Part shown: positions 15,802-25,031 of the stretch, one piece after another | Position numbering within the stretch: the first letter of the stretch is position 1 | Layout: each line of letters begins with the position of its first letter | Source of the DNA: Ancylomarina sp048268005 | Lineage (GTDB): Bacteria > Bacteroidota > Bacteroidia > Bacteroidales > Marinifilaceae | NCBI GenBank assembly: GCA_048268005.1 | Contig: JBLWWJ010000001.1 | Span: 310,001 to 374,000 of the forward strand | Direction of reading: 5' to 3' | DNA: 64,000 nt | Notes under the pieces: generated by a model | What the model was told of the DNA's origin: nothing | Database searches by the model: none | What the model saw: only the letters and a program-made list of their open reading frames with translations | Made by a program: the position numbers and the translations under genes

Positions 15802-18800
15802 ATGACAAAATATCTATTATATCTATTACTATCATTAGTTTCTTTAAGCTCGTTTGGAAATTCGGTGTCATTTATGGCTGATAGTACACGGCTAAAACAT
15901 AGCATCTATTTTATTGGTGATGTGGGTGAAGCTCCCTTGGTTGATGCCAATATACAAATGCTAAAAAAGCAGTTAGATTTATCCCAAAAGAATGGAACTC
16001 TTGTTGTTTTAGGAAATACGATTTCAAAGAAATATCTGAAAGATGATACGGATGAAGAGTTTAATAATAAGGACCTGAACAGCTTTCTTGCGTTGGCTAA
16101 AGATTTCAAGGGGGAAGTTATTTTTATGCCAGGAGATAAGGAATGGACTCTGAACCGAAAAAATGGATGGGAATCTTTGAAGAACTTTGAAAATTACGTT
16201 GAAGATTTTCTTGATAGAGGTGATGTGTTTTTGCCGTCGGGAGGTTGTCCTGGTCCAATAGAAATTGAACTGAGTGACGATATTGTTCTTTTGATAGTTG
16301 ATTCGCAATGGTGGCTGCATTTAGGTGAAAAACCAGAAGCCGAATGTGAATTTGAAAATAAGGCAGACTTTTTAATTCAGTTAAGCGATGTTTTTAAACG
16401 TAATGAAAATAAAAAACTGATTTTGGCAAGTCATCACCCTATTTACAGTGGGGGAAATCATGCGGGGCATTTTCCGTTTCTTGGTCCGGTGGAATTGTAT
16501 CGAAAATTTATTGGGACTCCTCAGGATTTTGCTTCGCCCTATTACAAGCAAATGCGTTATATGGCTAAGAAAATGATTGGTAAATCCCCTCATTTGATAT
16601 CTGTTTCTTCTCATGATAACAGCTTGCAGTTAAAACAGGTTAAAGATGTTTTTCAAATTGTTTCCGGATCTGGTAGTCAAGCTGATTATGTGAATGAAAA
16701 GAAAATGGATTTTGCTCTACGCGAGATTGGTTTCTCAAAGTTGAACTTTTATGCTGATGGCAGTGTCTTTCTTGAATTCTGGACAGTTGGTAAAGAAGGA
16801 GATCAAGAACCCAGAATAGCTTTTAAGAAATTTTTATACAAGCATCAGACGATCACGAACGAGGAAATAGATAAGCGTCTCGATCAGATTGATTTTTCAG
16901 ATCGTACCATTACTATAGCGGCTAGTCAGGTATATCAAACCGACAGCAAATTAAAACGAAAGTTATTGGGTAATAATTACCGCAAGGAGTGGGAAACAGC
17001 AATAAAAGTACCGGTTTTTGATATCGGTAAGGAGAAAGGTGGACTAAAGATTATAAAGCGAGGTGGTGGTCAACAGACACGATCTTTAAGACTGGAAGCC
17101 AAAGATGGGCGTCAATATGTTTTACGTTCAGTTGAGAAATATACGGAAAAGGCGATTCCTGAGAGTCTGCAAAAAACATTTGCGGCTCAAATTGTGCAAG
17201 ATGGAATTTCAGAATCTTACCCATATGCTGCTTTGGCTGTACCTAAAATGGCTGAAGCTGCAGGTGTTTATCATACAAATCCTAAAATTGTTTATGTTCC
17301 GGATGATCCACGTTTTGGAATATATCAGGAGGGCTTTAAAAACGAACTTTTTTTATTTGAAGAACGACCTTCGGGTGATTGGTCAGATTCAGATCTATTT
17401 GGTGGTACAAAAAAGATTCTGAGTACCGATAAATTACTAAAGAAACGTTACAAGAATTCCAAATTAATGATTGATGAGCAGGCTGTCTTGAGAGCCCGTT
17501 TATTCGATATCTTTTTGAATGACTGGGATAGACACGATGATCAGTGGCGTTGGGCTAGTTTTGAAAAAGGAGGTAAGACAATTGCAAGACCTATTCCTAG
17601 AGATAGGGATCAGGTGTTTTTCTACAGTGATGGTAAAATTCCAAAATTGATGCGCCGTAAATGGTTGATGCCAAAGTTTCAGGTTTTTGATACCATTTTT
17701 GAAAATGTGGTTGGACTTGGCTTTAATTCTCGATATTTTGATCGGAGTTTTTTATCCTCGATAACTAAAAAAGATTGGATCAAGATGGCTCATGATCTGA
17801 AAACGAATCTGAAGGATGAGGTGATTGAAGCTGCCGTTTCGGATTTACCTTCAGAAGTCTTTGAAATATCCGGAAATGATTTGATCTTAAAACTGAAAGC
17901 GCGAAGGGATCAGTTACCAGAAATGGCTAAGACCTTTTATTCCTTTTTGGCTAAAAAGGTTGATGTTGTTGGAACAAATGAAAATGAATTCTATCAAGCT
18001 CAATGGAATGATGATGGAAGCCTGAATGTACAGGTGAATAGTCTCTCGAAAAAAGGGAAAAAAGGAAAATTAATCTTTAGTAGAACTTTCTTTTCAGATG
18101 AGACTAAGGAAGTGCGTTTGTTTGGTTTGAAAGGTAAAGATAGATTCAATATAAAGGGAAATCCTCCTAAGCATGCTGTGAAGTTAAATGTGGTGGGCGG
18201 AAAAGGAAAAGATGTTTTTGCACTTGAGAATACGCGAAAGAATAAAGTGAGTATTTATGATAAGACCAAAACCGATCTAAATGATGCATCGGCTTTTAGG
18301 AATAAAACATCGAATCATTCAGATGTTAATGTTTACAACAGAAAAGCTTTTAAGTATGATATTCTCAGTCCATTAATTAATGCAAATTTTGTTAGTGATG
18401 ATGGTTTGATTCTTGGAGCAGGTTTTAACTATACTTCCCAAGCTTTCAAAAAAGAGCCTTTTGGATCCCGACAAAAATTTTTGGTTAATTATGCTTTTAG
18501 ATACCCTTCATTTGAAATTAAATATGAAGGTGAAATCAATTCTGTTTTCCGGAATATTGACTTTGTAAGTACCGTAGATTATAACTCACCAAATTTTCAA
18601 GGTTATTATTATGGTTTAGGTAATGAAAGTGAAAATCCAAAATCTGATGATAAAAGGTATAATAGTATTCGTTTCGAAAAAATCTTAATTAATCCACAAG
18701 CCAGATTAAAATTTAATAACCAGCATCAAATAAAAATAGGCTTGTTTTTTGAACAATCGAGGTTGCAAGAGACTGAGAATCGGTTTGTGACAGATTTTTC

Positions 18801-19410
18801 TAATCCAATGAATGATTTGGATCCCAATGAGGATTTTTCAACAAGGAAATATTTGGGACTAAATATTAATTATATTTGGGACTCCAGAAACTCAAAAGTA
18901 CTTCCTTCGCGAGGTATGTATTGGCAATTGGGCTATCAGGCATTCAGGGGATTAGAACGATATGATCGTGATTTTAATAGGTATTCTTCTGATTTGAGGA
19001 TGTTCTTTAGTTTTAGTCCTCCTGCCAGAACGGTTTTAGCCGTCCGAGTCGGAGGAGCATATAATTCTGATGGGTATTCAGTATTTCAAGCTAATAAGTT
19101 GGGATTGAAATCTAATTTAAGAGGATTCCCTTTGGATCGATTCGCAGGAGATGGTGTTGTCTATCAAAATACAGATATAAGGTTTCGATTGTCCAAGTTT
19201 AGATCATATCTGTTAGCGGGTGAATTTGGTTTGTTGGCTTTTAATGATGTAGGGCGTGTATGGATTTCAAACGAACGTTCAGAAACGTGGCATCATGGCT
19301 ATGGTGGTGGTTTGTGGTTATCACCTTTTAAATTGATGGTACTTACAGCGAATTATAGTTATTCTAAGGAAGATAAAATCTTCTCGCTGGAATTCAAGTA
19401 CATGTTTTAG
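15802..19410 (+). CDS. Metallophosphoesterase / kinase-like / BamA-type beta-barrel multidomain outer-membrane protein
   Basis: The 1202-aa protein has a signal peptide (about 1-20) and then a calcineurin-like phosphoesterase domain (about 33-350): GDVGEA (Asp40), GN (71-72), PGDKEW (110-115), HH (211-212) and GH (222-223). The GNH[DE] motif is altered to GDKE, so the usual catalytic His is Lys113. Residues about 410-740 contain a segment I do not recognise as a named family but which looks kinase-like: a glycine-rich turn at 421-423, a YVLRSVEK strand (Lys446 or Arg442), then NDWDRHDDQWRW (573-584) and RPIPRDRDQVF (596-606), reminiscent of FAM20/CotH/HipA catalytic and metal loops. Residues about 850-1202 form an Omp85-like beta-barrel ending in Phe. 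It would be anchored in the outer membrane. Confidence 0.8.
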   Translation: MTKYLLYLLLSLVSLSSFGNSVSFMADSTRLKHSIYFIGDVGEAPLVDANIQMLKKQLDLSQKNGTLVVLGNTISKKYLKDDTDEEFNNKDLNSFLALAKDFKGEVIFMPGDKEWTLNRKNGWESLKNFENYVEDFLDRGDVFLPSGGCPGPIEIELSDDIVLLIVDSQWWLHLGEKPEAECEFENKADFLIQLSDVFKRNENKKLILASHHPIYSGGNHAGHFPFLGPVELYRKFIGTPQDFASPYYKQMRYMAKKMIGKSPHLISVSSHDNSLQLKQVKDVFQIVSGSGSQADYVNEKKMDFALREIGFSKLNFYADGSVFLEFWTVGKEGDQEPRIAFKKFLYKHQTITNEEIDKRLDQIDFSDRTITIAASQVYQTDSKLKRKLLGNNYRKEWETAIKVPVFDIGKEKGGLKIIKRGGGQQTRSLRLEAKDGRQYVLRSVEKYTEKAIPESLQKTFAAQIVQDGISESYPYAALAVPKMAEAAGVYHTNPKIVYVPDDPRFGIYQEGFKNELFLFEERPSGDWSDSDLFGGTKKILSTDKLLKKRYKNSKLMIDEQAVLRARLFDIFLNDWDRHDDQWRWASFEKGGKTIARPIPRDRDQVFFYSDGKIPKLMRRKWLMPKFQVFDTIFENVVGLGFNSRYFDRSFLSSITKKDWIKMAHDLKTNLKDEVIEAAVSDLPSEVFEISGNDLILKLKARRDQLPEMAKTFYSFLAKKVDVVGTNENEFYQAQWNDDGSLNVQVNSLSKKGKKGKLIFSRTFFSDETKEVRLFGLKGKDRFNIKGNPPKHAVKLNVVGGKGKDVFALENTRKNKVSIYDKTKTDLNDASAFRNKTSNHSDVNVYNRKAFKYDILSPLINANFVSDDGLILGAGFNYTSQAFKKEPFGSRQKFLVNYAFRYPSFEIKYEGEINSVFRNIDFVSTVDYNSPNFQGYYYGLGNESENPKSDDKRYNSIRFEKILINPQARLKFNNQHQIKIGLFFEQSRLQETENRFVTDFSNPMNDLDPNEDFSTRKYLGLNINYIWDSRNSKVLPSRGMYWQLGYQAFRGLERYDRDFNRYSSDLRMFFSFSPPARTVLAVRVGGAYNSDGYSVFQANKLGLKSNLRGFPLDRFAGDGVVYQNTDIRFRLSKFRSYLLAGEFGLLAFNDVGRVWISNERSETWHHGYGGGLWLSPFKLMVLTANYSYSKEDKIFSLEFKYMF

Positions 19411-19464
19411 GGATAAATGTAAAATAGATTTTGTTGAAATTGACGTGTAGAATTTAATATTAAG

Positions 19465-19845
19465 ATGGTAGAGATAGATAAGTCAAATTATAAAATCCTT
19501 CTGGTTGAAGATGATTTTGTAAACGGCAAGATTGTAAAGACTTTGCTTGAAAAAGCAAGCTATAAGGTAGAATGGGTTAAAAATGGAAAAGAAGCTTTAG
19601 ATATTCTGATTCCTCATTCAAAGGAATTTGATTTGGTTTTAATGGATATCCAAATGCCAATTGTTAATGGCTATGAAGTTAGTATTAATATAAGAGAGAT
19701 AGGGATTGAAATCCCTATTATATGTATGACAGCTAATGCCTTTTGTGACGAAAAACTTAAGTCGAAAGAAGCTGGAATGAATGACTACATCTCAAAGCCG
19801 GTTACTAAGGCAGCACTTTTTGAGATAGTTGAAAAATATTTATAG
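19465..19845 (+). CDS. Single-domain response regulator (receiver only)
   Basis: This 126-aa CheY-like receiver has no output domain. Acidic residues 15-17 (EDD), the phospho-acceptor Asp61 in LVLMDIQMP, Thr89 and Lys111 (SKP) are all in place, so it should be phosphorylatable and act through protein contacts. No histidine kinase is adjacent. Receivers of this form resemble those in hybrid kinases (MDIQMP, MTANAF). It lies 54 bp after the large outer-membrane protein and 61 bp before topB. Confidence 0.9.
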   Translation: MVEIDKSNYKILLVEDDFVNGKIVKTLLEKASYKVEWVKNGKEALDILIPHSKEFDLVLMDIQMPIVNGYEVSINIREIGIEIPIICMTANAFCDEKLKSKEAGMNDYISKPVTKAALFEIVEKYL

Positions 19846-19906
19846 ATCAGGTAATTGATCGACTTGTTTACGTTTATAACGTATTGATAATTTTAAATAA
19901 TTGCGG

Positions 19907-22261
19907 ATGAAAGTTTGTATAGCTGAGAAACCAAGTGTGGCACGCGAGATTGCAATGATCTTAGGTGCTAAGAGCCAAAAAAATGGGTATTATGAAGGAA
20001 ATGGCTATCAGATTTCTTGGACTTTTGGGCATCTGTGTACACTAAAAGAACCAGGTGAATACAATCTGAATTGGAAATATTGGCATTTAAACGATTTGCC
20101 TATGATTCCAGGGCGTTTTGCAATTAAGGTAATTGATGATACCGGTGTTCAGAAGCAGTTTGATATTCTGGAAAAATTGATAGAGGGGGCTGAAGAGGTT
20201 ATAAACTGCGGTGATGCTGGCCAAGAGGGAGAAGTTATTCAAAGATGGGTTCTTCATAAGGCAAAATGCAAAGTGCCTATTAAGCGTTTGTGGATATCAT
20301 CTCTTACAGAAGAAGCTATACGTGAGGGATTTGATAATTTACGTGATGGAAAAGAGTTTGATCGGTTATATGCTGCAGGTTCATCACGAGCCATTGGTGA
20401 TTGGCTGCTTGGAATGAATGCGACACGTTTATTCACTCTTAAATATGGAAGTGGTAAAAATGTTCTTTCTATTGGACGTGTGCAAACACCAACACTAGCA
20501 CTGATCGTTAACCGTCAAAAAGAGATTGATAATTTTGTTCCTCAGAATTACTGGGAATTAAAAACGGTTTATCGTGACGTTACTTTTTCTGCAACACGTG
20601 GTCGTTTCGAAAAAAAAGAAGAAGGTGTTGAATTCTTAGGTAAGATAAAATCAGAGCCATTTGAAATTGTTTCATTTGAGCGAAAAGCGGGAAAAGAATT
20701 ACCACCTCAATTGTATGACTTGACTTCTTTGCAGGTTGATTGTAACCGAAAATTGAATTTGTCTGCAGAAGAGACCTTGCGAATTATTCAAAGCTTATAT
20801 GAGAAGAAGTTAACCACCTATCCCAGGGTTGACACCACTTATCTAACAGATGATATTTATAAGAAAATTCCTGAAATTCTTAAGAAATTAACCCCTTATA
20901 AGGAGTTTACGGAGGTTTTGTTAGGAGAAAAAATACGGAAATCGAAAAAGGTATTCGATAATAAAAAAGTAACCGATCACCATGCAATTATTCCTACTGG
21001 TGTTCAGCCAGGAGGCTTGCGTTATGAAGAAAAACAGGTTTACGATTTAGTAACTCGACGTTTTATTGCGGTTTTTTATCCTGATTGTAAGGTAAGTCAT
21101 ACAACCGTTTTGGGGCAAGTGACGAATATTGATTTTAAGGCAACGGGTAAGCAAATTATTGAACCTGGTTGGCGTGTGCTTTTCTCTAAGGATAGTAATG
21201 TGGGAGAGGGAACAATATTGCCGGTTTTTGAGAAGGGTGAAAGTGGTGAGCATGTTCCGGATTTAGCTGAGAAGCAAACTCAACCACCCAAATATTATTC
21301 TGAAGCAACTTTATTGCGTGCTATGGAAACGGCAGGTAAGCAGGTTGATGATGATGAGTTAAGGGAGTTGATGAAAGAGAATGGAATCGGTCGTCCATCT
21401 ACTCGTGCCAATATTATCGAAACGCTTTTCCGACGTAAATACATTAAGAAAGAGAAGAAGCGTCTTGTTGCTACTGTTGCAGGTATTCAATTGATTGATA
21501 CCATTCAAAATGAACTCCTCAAATCTGCAGAGCTTACAGGTATGTGGGAGAAAAAACTAAGAGATATTGAGCAGGGTAACTACGAGATTGATCAGTTCAT
21601 GATAGAGCTAAAGCAGATGGTCTTTAATATCGTTAAGGACGTGAAATCCAGAGTTGATGTTAAAAAAATTGCGGCTGTTGAGGATGTGAAAGAACAAGAG
21701 AAAACGAAGAAGAAAGCTCCTGCTAAAGCAAAAGAACTTGTTTGTCCCAAATGTAAAGAAGGAAAAATTCTGAAAGGAAAAAGTTCCTGGGGATGTAGTA
21801 ATTGGAAAAATGGTTGTGATATCAGATTGCCATTCGAATTTCTTAATAAAAAACTAACTGATAAACAGATTGAGGCTTTAATCTTAAAGCAAAAGACAGC
21901 TAAGATAAAGGGCTTTGAAATTGATGGGAAAAAGCAGAATGGTATTGTGACCCTTGATCCATCTTTTGAACTCAGTTTTGTTGCTGAGGAAGATGAAGTT
22001 TGGCATTGTCCTTTGTGTCAGGACGGAACCATGATGAAGGGGAAGGCTGCCTATGGTTGCTCCAATTATAAGCAAGGTTGTCGTTTTATTATTCCCTTCG
22101 AGTTTATGGGGAAGAGTCTGACTGAATCTCAAATAAAATCCCTGGTAACTCTTAGGAAAACCAAATTAATTAAAGGTTTTATAAACCCTGAAAATCAGGA
22201 AAAAGTAGATGGAAAACTGATTGTTGATAATATGGGGAAAATCGTTTTTGGAAAGCAATAA
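19907..22261 (+). CDS. topB: DNA topoisomerase III
   Basis: This 784-aa type IA topoisomerase relaxes or decatenates DNA through a transient 5'-phosphotyrosine bond. The TOPRIM domain starts with CIAEKPSVAREIA and contains GDAGQEGEV. The catalytic region includes SIGRVQTPTLA and the tyrosine motif TTYPRVDTTYL. The end of the core has NGIGRPSTRANIIETL. Two C-terminal zinc-ribbon-like modules follow, each with four cysteines (CPKCKEG...GCSNWKNGC and CPLCQDG...GCSNYKQGC). The frame is open from a TTG at 19901, but ATG at 19907 (MKVCIAEKPS) fits the family start. It is convergent with sixA. Confidence 0.95.
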   Translation: MKVCIAEKPSVAREIAMILGAKSQKNGYYEGNGYQISWTFGHLCTLKEPGEYNLNWKYWHLNDLPMIPGRFAIKVIDDTGVQKQFDILEKLIEGAEEVINCGDAGQEGEVIQRWVLHKAKCKVPIKRLWISSLTEEAIREGFDNLRDGKEFDRLYAAGSSRAIGDWLLGMNATRLFTLKYGSGKNVLSIGRVQTPTLALIVNRQKEIDNFVPQNYWELKTVYRDVTFSATRGRFEKKEEGVEFLGKIKSEPFEIVSFERKAGKELPPQLYDLTSLQVDCNRKLNLSAEETLRIIQSLYEKKLTTYPRVDTTYLTDDIYKKIPEILKKLTPYKEFTEVLLGEKIRKSKKVFDNKKVTDHHAIIPTGVQPGGLRYEEKQVYDLVTRRFIAVFYPDCKVSHTTVLGQVTNIDFKATGKQIIEPGWRVLFSKDSNVGEGTILPVFEKGESGEHVPDLAEKQTQPPKYYSEATLLRAMETAGKQVDDDELRELMKENGIGRPSTRANIIETLFRRKYIKKEKKRLVATVAGIQLIDTIQNELLKSAELTGMWEKKLRDIEQGNYEIDQFMIELKQMVFNIVKDVKSRVDVKKIAAVEDVKEQEKTKKKAPAKAKELVCPKCKEGKILKGKSSWGCSNWKNGCDIRLPFEFLNKKLTDKQIEALILKQKTAKIKGFEIDGKKQNGIVTLDPSFELSFVAEEDEVWHCPLCQDGTMMKGKAAYGCSNYKQGCRFIIPFEFMGKSLTESQIKSLVTLRKTKLIKGFINPENQEKVDGKLIVDNMGKIVFGKQ

Positions 22262-22281
22262 CACATTAAAGAATAAAATAA

Positions 22282-22304
22282 AAGGTCAGTTTTAAACTGA
22301 CCTT
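22282..22304. terminator. Bidirectional terminator between topB and sixA
   Basis: AAGGTCAGTTT (22282-22292) and AAACTGACCTT (22294-22304) form a perfect 11-bp palindrome, A-rich on the left and T-rich on the right. It overlaps the sixA stop codon. Confidence 0.75.
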
Positions 22305-22803
22305 ATTCTTTTAGCATTTTAGGCGTGGTGTAGTGAATTAATTTTCCCGATCGCGCATCGATGTCAGACCAATTGTCCACATCGAATTCTATACCAATAG
22401 CTGTTCCGGTAGGAACATGAAGGTAGCCTTCATCCAGAAGCTTAGAAGCCCAGGAAGCGATATCTGGGTTGTGGCCAAATACCCATAAACGCTCGTGATC
22501 ATTAGCTTTTTCTTGTAACATCTCTAAAAACTCTTGCGTGCTAAAGCCATCGTAAAGTTGATCTACCTGAACGATTTGATCTAAGTGAATATTAAAACGA
22601 TGAGCGAAAAGTCTGGCTGTGGCGATGGCCCTATTAGCTGGACTGGAAATGATCAGATCCGTTTGAATGCCTTTGTCGAATAAGTGCTTCGAAACTAGAG
22701 CTGAATCGTTTATACCCCTCGGCGTTAAGTTGCGTTCGAAATCGCTAATGTCGTAACGAATCACCTCCGTTTTTGCATGTCGAGATAAAATAAGTTGTTT
22801 CAT
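22303..22803 (-). CDS. sixA: SixA-like phosphohistidine phosphatase (histidine phosphatase superfamily)
   Basis: This 166-aa protein has the RHG-type active site as LSRHAKTE (Arg8-His9 near the N-terminus), the second Arg in SSPANRAIATA and the second His in VFGHNPDI. These are hallmarks of the short SixA branch of the phosphoglycerate-mutase-like superfamily. SixA removes phosphate from histidine in phosphorelay proteins. Its position 20 bp downstream of ppk1, a protein that works through a phosphohistidine, is notable. The substrate in this organism is not established. Confidence 0.85.
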   Translation of the reverse strand: MKQLILSRHAKTEVIRYDISDFERNLTPRGINDSALVSKHLFDKGIQTDLIISSPANRAIATARLFAHRFNIHLDQIVQVDQLYDGFSTQEFLEMLQEKANDHERLWVFGHNPDIASWASKLLDEGYLHVPTGTAIGIEFDVDNWSDIDARSGKLIHYTTPKMLKE

Positions 22804-22823
22804 CTTATTCGTATTTAAAGAAA

Positions 22824-24917
22824 TTAGAGTTTTTTTGAATTCTTATTTTGTTTCGTAAGCTCTATTCTTTCCAGATATTTATAGATTTCTCTTTGAGCTT
22901 TTCTTTCCTCTTGATCAACTTCATTTTGAAGTTTAATGTTCTCTAATTGATCATTTATTATTCGAGCGTTGGTATTGTCTTTAAGCTGAATATTTAGAAT
23001 ATCAATGAGTTCTTGCTTTAGTTCCGTTTTTTCAATAGGAAATGCACACTCTATACGTCTGTGTAGGTTGCGTGACATCCAATCAGCAGAAGAAAGATAA
23101 ACATTTTCAGAACCATTGTTGTAAAAATAGAAAACTCTGGCGTGTTCAAGAAATTGATCAACAATACGAATGATCCGAATATTCTTAGAGTATGGTTTGT
23201 TGGGGACCAGACAGCAAATTCCTCTGATGATAAGATCAATCTTTACACCTTTACTGCTTGCTTCGTAAAGTTTCTTGATCATTTCTCGTTCCTGTAAGCC
23301 ATTCATCTTTAATATGAGATGACCTTTTTTGCCATTTTCAACATGAGCAATTTCTCTATCGATCATATCTAAGAACTCATCTCGCATATTGAATTGACCG
23401 ATGAGTAGCTTATTGAATTTGCATTCGGTTTCTTGGTTTTCAAGGTAGTCAAATAAGAGTTTTAGTTCTGAAATGGTTGCTTCATCTGATGTAAATAAAC
23501 CATGATCGGCATATATACGTGCGGTTTTCTCATTAAAATTACCTGTGCTCAGATAGGCATAATCTTCCTTGTCCGTTTTTCGAATGACCAGAGCAATTTT
23601 GGCGTGAACTTTTAAACCAGGTAAACTGTAGATGATTTTAACACCAGCTTTAATCATCGCTCTGGCTGAGTTCATATTGGCCTCTTCGTCAAATCTGGCT
23701 TTTAATTCCACAAGAACCGTGACTTTTTTTCCATTTAAAGCAGCATTAATCAAGGCATTTACGACCGCCGAATTTTCGGCAACACGATACTGAGTTGCTT
23801 TTATCTCTTCGACCTTTGGATCCAAAGCGGCTTCATTCAAAAAGCGAATAACGTATTCGTAGCTTTGATAGGGGTAGTGCAATAAAATATCCTTCTTACG
23901 AATCGCTTTGAATATGGATTTACTTTGTCCTAGTTCCTTTACCTTAAGAGCATGAAAAGCCGGATCTTCAAGTTCTGAACCAGCCGGATTTGGGAATCCG
24001 AAAAAATCCTGAAAGTTATGATATCGCGCACCTTGAACAAGTTCATTATTGGTTAGGTTAAAGGCAAGCTTAAGTAAATTCAAAAAATCGCGTGGGATGT
24101 TTTCATCGTATAAAAAACGTGATGGATCACCTGTTTCGCGTTTTTTCAAATTACGCTCGATCATGTTCATGATATTTCCGGAATATTCATCTTCAATTAA
24201 GATATCGGCATCACGACTCATTTTAAAGCTATAGGTGGAATCGATTTTAAAGCCAGGAAAAACCACTTTCATATGAAGTTTCACAATATCGTCGAGAAAC
24301 ATGATGTGATGTTTATCGTTGATGGCTGGCAATTCAATAAATCGGTCGAAACGGTTGTTCGGAATTCTAACAATGGCATATTTTGCTCGCTTTGGCTTGT
24401 CCGGATTATCTTTCTTGCTTCTTTTTTTGTAGAGTTTTACAGCCAGGTAAATGGCATTGTTTTTTAGAAAGGGCTGAATCTGTTTTTTTAATAGCAGCAT
24501 TGGCTGCATGTGAGGGAGCAGGTTCTCAAGGAAGAATTCTTTGGTGAACTCATAATGTTCATCGCATAGTTTCTCTCCTTGCATCAAAACTATATTATTT
24601 TCAAGTAGCTCGGGAACAATTTCTTTTGTGAAAATCTCACCAAATTCAATTTGTTGTCTATGTACTTGTTGCTTAATTTTTTTTAGTGTTTGATCAGGAT
24701 TTTCTCTTAATTGTATTTTGTCTTCAATAGGTAATTCCGTAAATCTTTGGTATGACGCAACTCTAACACGATAAAATTCATCAAGATTTGAAGAATAAAT
24801 CGCTAAAAACTTAATTCTTTCGTAAAGAGGTAAGTCTTGGTTTCGAGCTTCGTCTAAAACTCTGTTATTGAATGATAACCAACTTAAATCGCGATTGAAA
24901 AACTGATATTTTGACAT
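22824..24917 (-). CDS. ppk1: Polyphosphate kinase 1
   Basis: This 697-aa PPK1 makes inorganic polyphosphate from ATP and can run in reverse. The N-terminal domain begins FFNRDLSWLSFNNRVLDEA. The catalytic half contains LVELKARFDEEANM, KVHAKIALV and STGNFNEKTARIYADHGLF, with the phospho-acceptor histidine in the HAK motif. A second conserved His is in LEHARVFYFYNNG. The length is standard. It is followed by sixA after 20 bp. A weak hairpin upstream may separate it from the 1494-aa gene. Confidence 0.95.
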   Translation of the reverse strand: MSKYQFFNRDLSWLSFNNRVLDEARNQDLPLYERIKFLAIYSSNLDEFYRVRVASYQRFTELPIEDKIQLRENPDQTLKKIKQQVHRQQIEFGEIFTKEIVPELLENNIVLMQGEKLCDEHYEFTKEFFLENLLPHMQPMLLLKKQIQPFLKNNAIYLAVKLYKKRSKKDNPDKPKRAKYAIVRIPNNRFDRFIELPAINDKHHIMFLDDIVKLHMKVVFPGFKIDSTYSFKMSRDADILIEDEYSGNIMNMIERNLKKRETGDPSRFLYDENIPRDFLNLLKLAFNLTNNELVQGARYHNFQDFFGFPNPAGSELEDPAFHALKVKELGQSKSIFKAIRKKDILLHYPYQSYEYVIRFLNEAALDPKVEEIKATQYRVAENSAVVNALINAALNGKKVTVLVELKARFDEEANMNSARAMIKAGVKIIYSLPGLKVHAKIALVIRKTDKEDYAYLSTGNFNEKTARIYADHGLFTSDEATISELKLLFDYLENQETECKFNKLLIGQFNMRDEFLDMIDREIAHVENGKKGHLILKMNGLQEREMIKKLYEASSKGVKIDLIIRGICCLVPNKPYSKNIRIIRIVDQFLEHARVFYFYNNGSENVYLSSADWMSRNLHRRIECAFPIEKTELKQELIDILNIQLKDNTNARIINDQLENIKLQNEVDQEERKAQREIYKYLERIELTKQNKNSKKL

Positions 24918-24954
24918 ATAAATGAAAGATTCAGAATGTATTCTAACAAAATTA

Positions 24955-24993
24955 TAAAAATTTAGACAGGCTTTGCTTCTCTCTTAGTCTAAA
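24955..24993 (-). terminator. Possible terminator between the 1494-aa gene and ppk1
   Basis: TTTAGAC (24961-24967) and GTCTAAA (24987-24993) form a 7-bp stem, followed on the minus strand by TTTTT. It is weak and may only attenuate read-through. Confidence 0.4.
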
Positions 24994-25031
24994 TAAGATC
25001 TAATTGTCGGTTTATTATGGCTGTTGGTTGT

